Assembly (NCBI GenBank): GCA_035258565.1
Contig: DATFXF010000146.1
Location: 1-7,830, forward strand
Direction: 5' to 3'
DNA: 7,830 nucleotides
Source of the DNA: DATFXF01 sp035258565
GTDB lineage: Bacteria > Acidobacteriota > Terriglobia > Acidiferrales > UBA7541
A program made the position numbers and the translations under genes. The notes beneath the pieces are model-generated. The model worked only from the letters and a program-made list of their open reading frames with translations. It ran no database searches and was not told where the DNA came from. Positions 5,235 to 7,830 of this stretch are shown here, one piece after another (positions within the stretch are counted from its first letter, which is position 1; each line of letters starts with the position of its first letter).

Positions 5235-7481
5235 TCAAGCTTGCTTCAGGTCCTCGGCGCGGAAGGGTAGCCGGCGGATGCGTTTGCCGGTCGCGGCAAA
5301 GATCGCATTTCCTACGGCCGGAGCGATCGGCGGGACGCCAGGCTCGCCCACTCCTCCCGGGCGCTCCTGGCTGGGCACAAGGTACACCTCGACCCTTGGC
5401 ATTTCATTCATGCGCAGCACGGGATAGTCGTGGAAGTTCGATTGCTGCACTCGGCCCCGGTCAATCGTGATGGCCCCGTGCAAAGCGGCAGCGAGGCCAA
5501 AGGCGATCCCACCTTCCATCTGCGCCACTGCCATGTCCGGATGAATCACCCGGCCTACGTCGGCAGCGCAAACGACGCGGTCAACTGACAGGGCTCCGGA
5601 ACCGTCCACGGAGACCTCCGCAACCTGGGCCACATAGCTGTCCCAGGCAAATTGACCGGCTATACCCCGGCCGCGACCCTTGGGAAGAGGCCCGCCCCAC
5701 CCGGCTTTTTCCGCAGCGAGATCGTACACGCGGAGGAGGCGCGCTAGGTTGAACTCTGCCGGATCGCCGGGCGGCGATTGTCGCTTGCCCAATAGCTCCC
5801 TTCGAAGCGCCAGCGGATCTTTCCCGGCCGCTGCGGCCACTTCGTCGACAAAGCTTTGCTGGACGAACAAGTTTCCGGTGCTGTCAACCGCACGCCACCA
5901 GCCGCGAGGAACATGGGTTTTCGGATCCGTATACTCGATCCGGAAATTGGGAACCGTGCCGTTGGGCGTCTTGCCTCCTGAAATATCAGAGCCGTCGTCG
6001 TCCGGGCCTGGCCGACCGTCATAGAAGCTGTTGGTGGTCGGCAAGACGAGGTGGTGAATCCAGGCGACCACACGGTTCTGGTCATCTAGGCCCGCCCGGA
6101 TGTGGTGATACCCCGCTGCCCGGTAGTAGTCATGCTGAAGATCGTCCTCACGCGTCCATAGGACCTTCACTGGCGCTCGGACAGCTCGCGAGATCAGGGC
6201 AGCTTCTAGAGCGTAGTCCACATTGAGGCGCCGGCCGAAACCTCCCCCAAGCAAGGTTACATGGATCGTGATGTTCGAAGGTGGCAGTCCAAGTGTCCGT
6301 TCTAGCGCAGCCCGAACGGCGGGGGCATTCTGCGTCGCGACCCAGAGCTCCGAGCGCCCTTCGCGCACCCAGGCCGTGCAGTTGGGCGGCTCCATGGGGG
6401 CATGGGCGAGGAACGGTAGTTCGTATTCCGCTTCGACCTTTTTTACTGCCTGTGCAAATGTAGATTCGGGATCGCCTATGCTTCGCAGCACGGTGCCGGA
6501 ACCAAGTGCCAGCCGACGAAAATTGTCGCGCATGGCGGCCGTGCTCTCTGCCGCGCCTGGTCCCTCGTCCCATTCGACACCAAGCGCATCGCGGCCTTTG
6601 AGGGCCGCCCACGTGGAATCCGCGACTACGGCAACCCCACTCGAGATGTAGTGCTGGTGGCCTGGCCCGCCGGGCTTGAGGCTGAACGGCACCGGCAGGT
6701 CCACAGGCTGGATCTCGACGACGTCAAGGACACCCCGAACTTGTCTTGCGCGCGTAGCGTCGAACCGCCTGACCTTCCCGCCGAAGACCGGGCAGCGGAC
6801 CACGGTCGCGTACAGCATGCCGGGAAGTTTGACGTCGATACCATAACCCGCGCTCCCGGTGACGATCTGTGGCCCATCCACACGATTTCGGCTGGTTCCC
6901 ATGATGGAAAAATCCTTTGGATCCTTCAGTGGCGGATCATCGGGCACCGGAAGAGAACCCGCGCGCTCCACAACGTCTCCGAATGCCAAGCGGCGTCCCG
7001 ACGGCCGGTGCGTAATGACACCGTCCTTTGCGAAGCAATCGCGCGCGGGGACCTTTAGCTCTTCCGCCGCAGCCTGGATCAGCATTTCACGTGCAGCGGC
7101 GGCCGGCTTGCGAAGACTGGTCCAGGCATAGCGGAGGCTCTGGCTGCCGCCCGTCAGTTGTTGACCGTACTTGTCGCCCAGGTCTGCCTGCTTGACGTGG
7201 ACCCTCGACCAATCCGCGCCGAGCTCATCGGCCATGATCATGGCCACGGAAGTTCGCGCCCCCTGGCCCATCTCCGAGCGCCCGACCCAGATCGTCACAT
7301 CACCTCGGCGATCAATCTCGAGCCAGGCATTGGGTGCGAAGCTTCCCGCATCTTTTGCGCGGGAATCGGAGGCCGCGGCGCAAGGCAGGTAGAAGCGGAT
7401 GACCAGGCCGGCGCCAGCAGCACTCGCCTGCCACAGGAATGCGCGCCGATCCAGTCGAACCGTTCCCGCGACGGGCTTCAT
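5235..7481 (-). CDS. Xanthine dehydrogenase family molybdopterin-binding subunit (IorB-like), Tat-exported
   Basis: Large catalytic subunit of a molybdenum hydroxylase, 748 residues, of the isoquinoline 1-oxidoreductase beta (IorB)-like branch. Such enzymes oxidise aldehydes or N-heterocycles with water as oxygen source; the substrate here is unknown. The N-terminus has a twin-arginine signal (DRRAFLWQASAAGAGLVI, R12-R13). Family motifs follow: EMGQGARTSVAMIMADELGA (70-89), AHAPMEPPNCTA (359-370), the cofactor loop GGGFGRR (412-418), WTREDDLQHDYYR (442-454), and GGVGEPGVPPIAPAVGNA (709-726). The last contains E713, the expected catalytic glutamate. The start at 7481 overlaps the upstream stop as ATGA and has GGAG (complement of 7489-7492) 7 nt before it. 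It is the last gene of its operon and converges on rplQ. Confidence 0.95.
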   Translation of the reverse strand: MKPVAGTVRLDRRAFLWQASAAGAGLVIRFYLPCAAASDSRAKDAGSFAPNAWLEIDRRGDVTIWVGRSEMGQGARTSVAMIMADELGADWSRVHVKQADLGDKYGQQLTGGSQSLRYAWTSLRKPAAAAREMLIQAAAEELKVPARDCFAKDGVITHRPSGRRLAFGDVVERAGSLPVPDDPPLKDPKDFSIMGTSRNRVDGPQIVTGSAGYGIDVKLPGMLYATVVRCPVFGGKVRRFDATRARQVRGVLDVVEIQPVDLPVPFSLKPGGPGHQHYISSGVAVVADSTWAALKGRDALGVEWDEGPGAAESTAAMRDNFRRLALGSGTVLRSIGDPESTFAQAVKKVEAEYELPFLAHAPMEPPNCTAWVREGRSELWVATQNAPAVRAALERTLGLPPSNITIHVTLLGGGFGRRLNVDYALEAALISRAVRAPVKVLWTREDDLQHDYYRAAGYHHIRAGLDDQNRVVAWIHHLVLPTTNSFYDGRPGPDDDGSDISGGKTPNGTVPNFRIEYTDPKTHVPRGWWRAVDSTGNLFVQQSFVDEVAAAAGKDPLALRRELLGKRQSPPGDPAEFNLARLLRVYDLAAEKAGWGGPLPKGRGRGIAGQFAWDSYVAQVAEVSVDGSGALSVDRVVCAADVGRVIHPDMAVAQMEGGIAFGLAAALHGAITIDRGRVQQSNFHDYPVLRMNEMPRVEVYLVPSQERPGGVGEPGVPPIAPAVGNAIFAATGKRIRRLPFRAEDLKQA

Positions 7482-7830
7482 TGTTCGTCTCCATTGCGCT
7501 TGGCACCGCTCGTGGCTGTCGGTCGCCGAAGGCTTTGCGCAGCCGCGCGATGGATCGCGCGCCGGATTCGCTGGTAGGTGCCACAGCGGCAGATGTTGCC
7601 GCTCATTGCCTCGTGGATATCCGCGTCGGTCGGGTGGAGGTTCTTGCTAAGCAGCGCTGCCGCGCTCATGATCTGACCGGATTGGCAATAGCCGCACTGC
7701 GGAACCTGCTCCACAATCCAGGCCAACTGCAAGGGATGAGTGCCGTCGGGCGAAAGTCCCTCAATCGTCGTGACGTGCTTGCCGGCAACTTCGGACACCG
7801 GGGTGACGCAGGAACGAATGGCGTTGCCGT
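7478..7830 (-). CDS. [2Fe-2S] small subunit of the same oxidoreductase (IorA-like), 5' end outside window
   Basis: C-terminal 116 codons of the electron-transfer subunit that passes electrons from the molybdenum site. The visible sequence begins GNAIRSCVTPVSEVAGK; this RSC cysteine (codon 7810-7808) is the expected last ligand of the plant-type N-terminal [2Fe-2S] cluster. The second cluster domain follows with C-G-Y-C in VPQCGYCQSGQIMSAAALL and C-R-C in SGNICRCGTYQRIRRAIHRA. The tail of about 15 residues after that helix is basic and unremarkable. The reading frame runs open through the window edge, so the true start lies beyond 7830; GTG 7798 is internal. The stop overlaps the large-subunit ATG (ATGA), so the pair is translationally coupled. 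No FAD-binding subunit gene is visible. Confidence 0.93.
   Translation of the reverse strand, partial: GNAIRSCVTPVSEVAGKHVTTIEGLSPDGTHPLQLAWIVEQVPQCGYCQSGQIMSAAALLSKNLHPTDADIHEAMSGNICRCGTYQRIRRAIHRAAAQSLRRPTATSGAKRNGDEQ

Noticed and set aside
5084..5470. 128-codon + strand frame running from rplQ into the oxidoreductase region
   Set aside because: Overlaps the L17 tail out of frame and continues antisense to the conserved large subunit; no domain.
6148..6651. Overlapping open frames on both strands inside the large-subunit gene
   Set aside because: Mirror and shifted frames of a GC-rich gene whose own frame carries the family motifs without interruption.

Overview
The window is high-GC bacterial chromosomal DNA in two parts. 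Positions 1-5178 (+ strand) hold the distal part of the ribosomal-protein superoperon: the 3' end of secY, then adk, map, infA, rpmJ, rpsM, rpsK, rpsD, rpoA and rplQ. This is the classic spc-to-alpha order. Positions 5235-7830 (- strand) hold a convergent pair: a complete molybdopterin-binding large subunit of the xanthine dehydrogenase superfamily (isoquinoline 1-oxidoreductase beta/IorB-like) and the 3' part of its [2Fe-2S] small-subunit partner (IorA-like). The RpoA N-terminus, the lysine-rich IF-1 N-terminal extension and an adk-map-infA-rpmJ run fused directly to the alpha operon suggest an Acidobacteriota-like soil bacterium. That assignment is from remembered sequence resemblance, not from a search.

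The first block is tightly packed and probably co-transcribed. secY and adk share one base (TAATG), adk and map are 4 nt apart, and map to infA is 15 nt. The rpsM Shine-Dalgarno overlaps the rpmJ stop codon. rpsK and rpsD both start with TTG behind strong Shine-Dalgarno sequences. Together the genes supply membrane protein export (SecY), adenylate balance (Adk), N-terminal methionine removal (Map), translation initiation (IF-1), five ribosomal proteins and the RNA polymerase alpha subunit. The largest gap within this block (71 nt, before rpoA) carries a GC-rich hairpin directly abutting the rpoA ribosome-binding site.

The second block is an accessory oxidoreductase. The two genes overlap by ATGA. 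The large subunit carries a twin-arginine signal and the visible part of the small subunit shows both expected Fe-S cysteine groups, so the pair looks like a periplasmic two-subunit molybdenum hydroxylase lacking a visible FAD subunit; its substrate cannot be told from sequence. The 56-nt convergent gap holds small palindromes but no convincing terminator.

Most of the window is conserved housekeeping sequence. I see no new system, no RNA genes, CRISPR or mobile elements. The points worth a second look are a Cys-to-Gly change at a zinc-ligand position in the Adk lid, charged extensions on IF-1, S11 and L17, the rpoA leader hairpin, and the lack of room for an E. coli-type S4 leader before rpsM.
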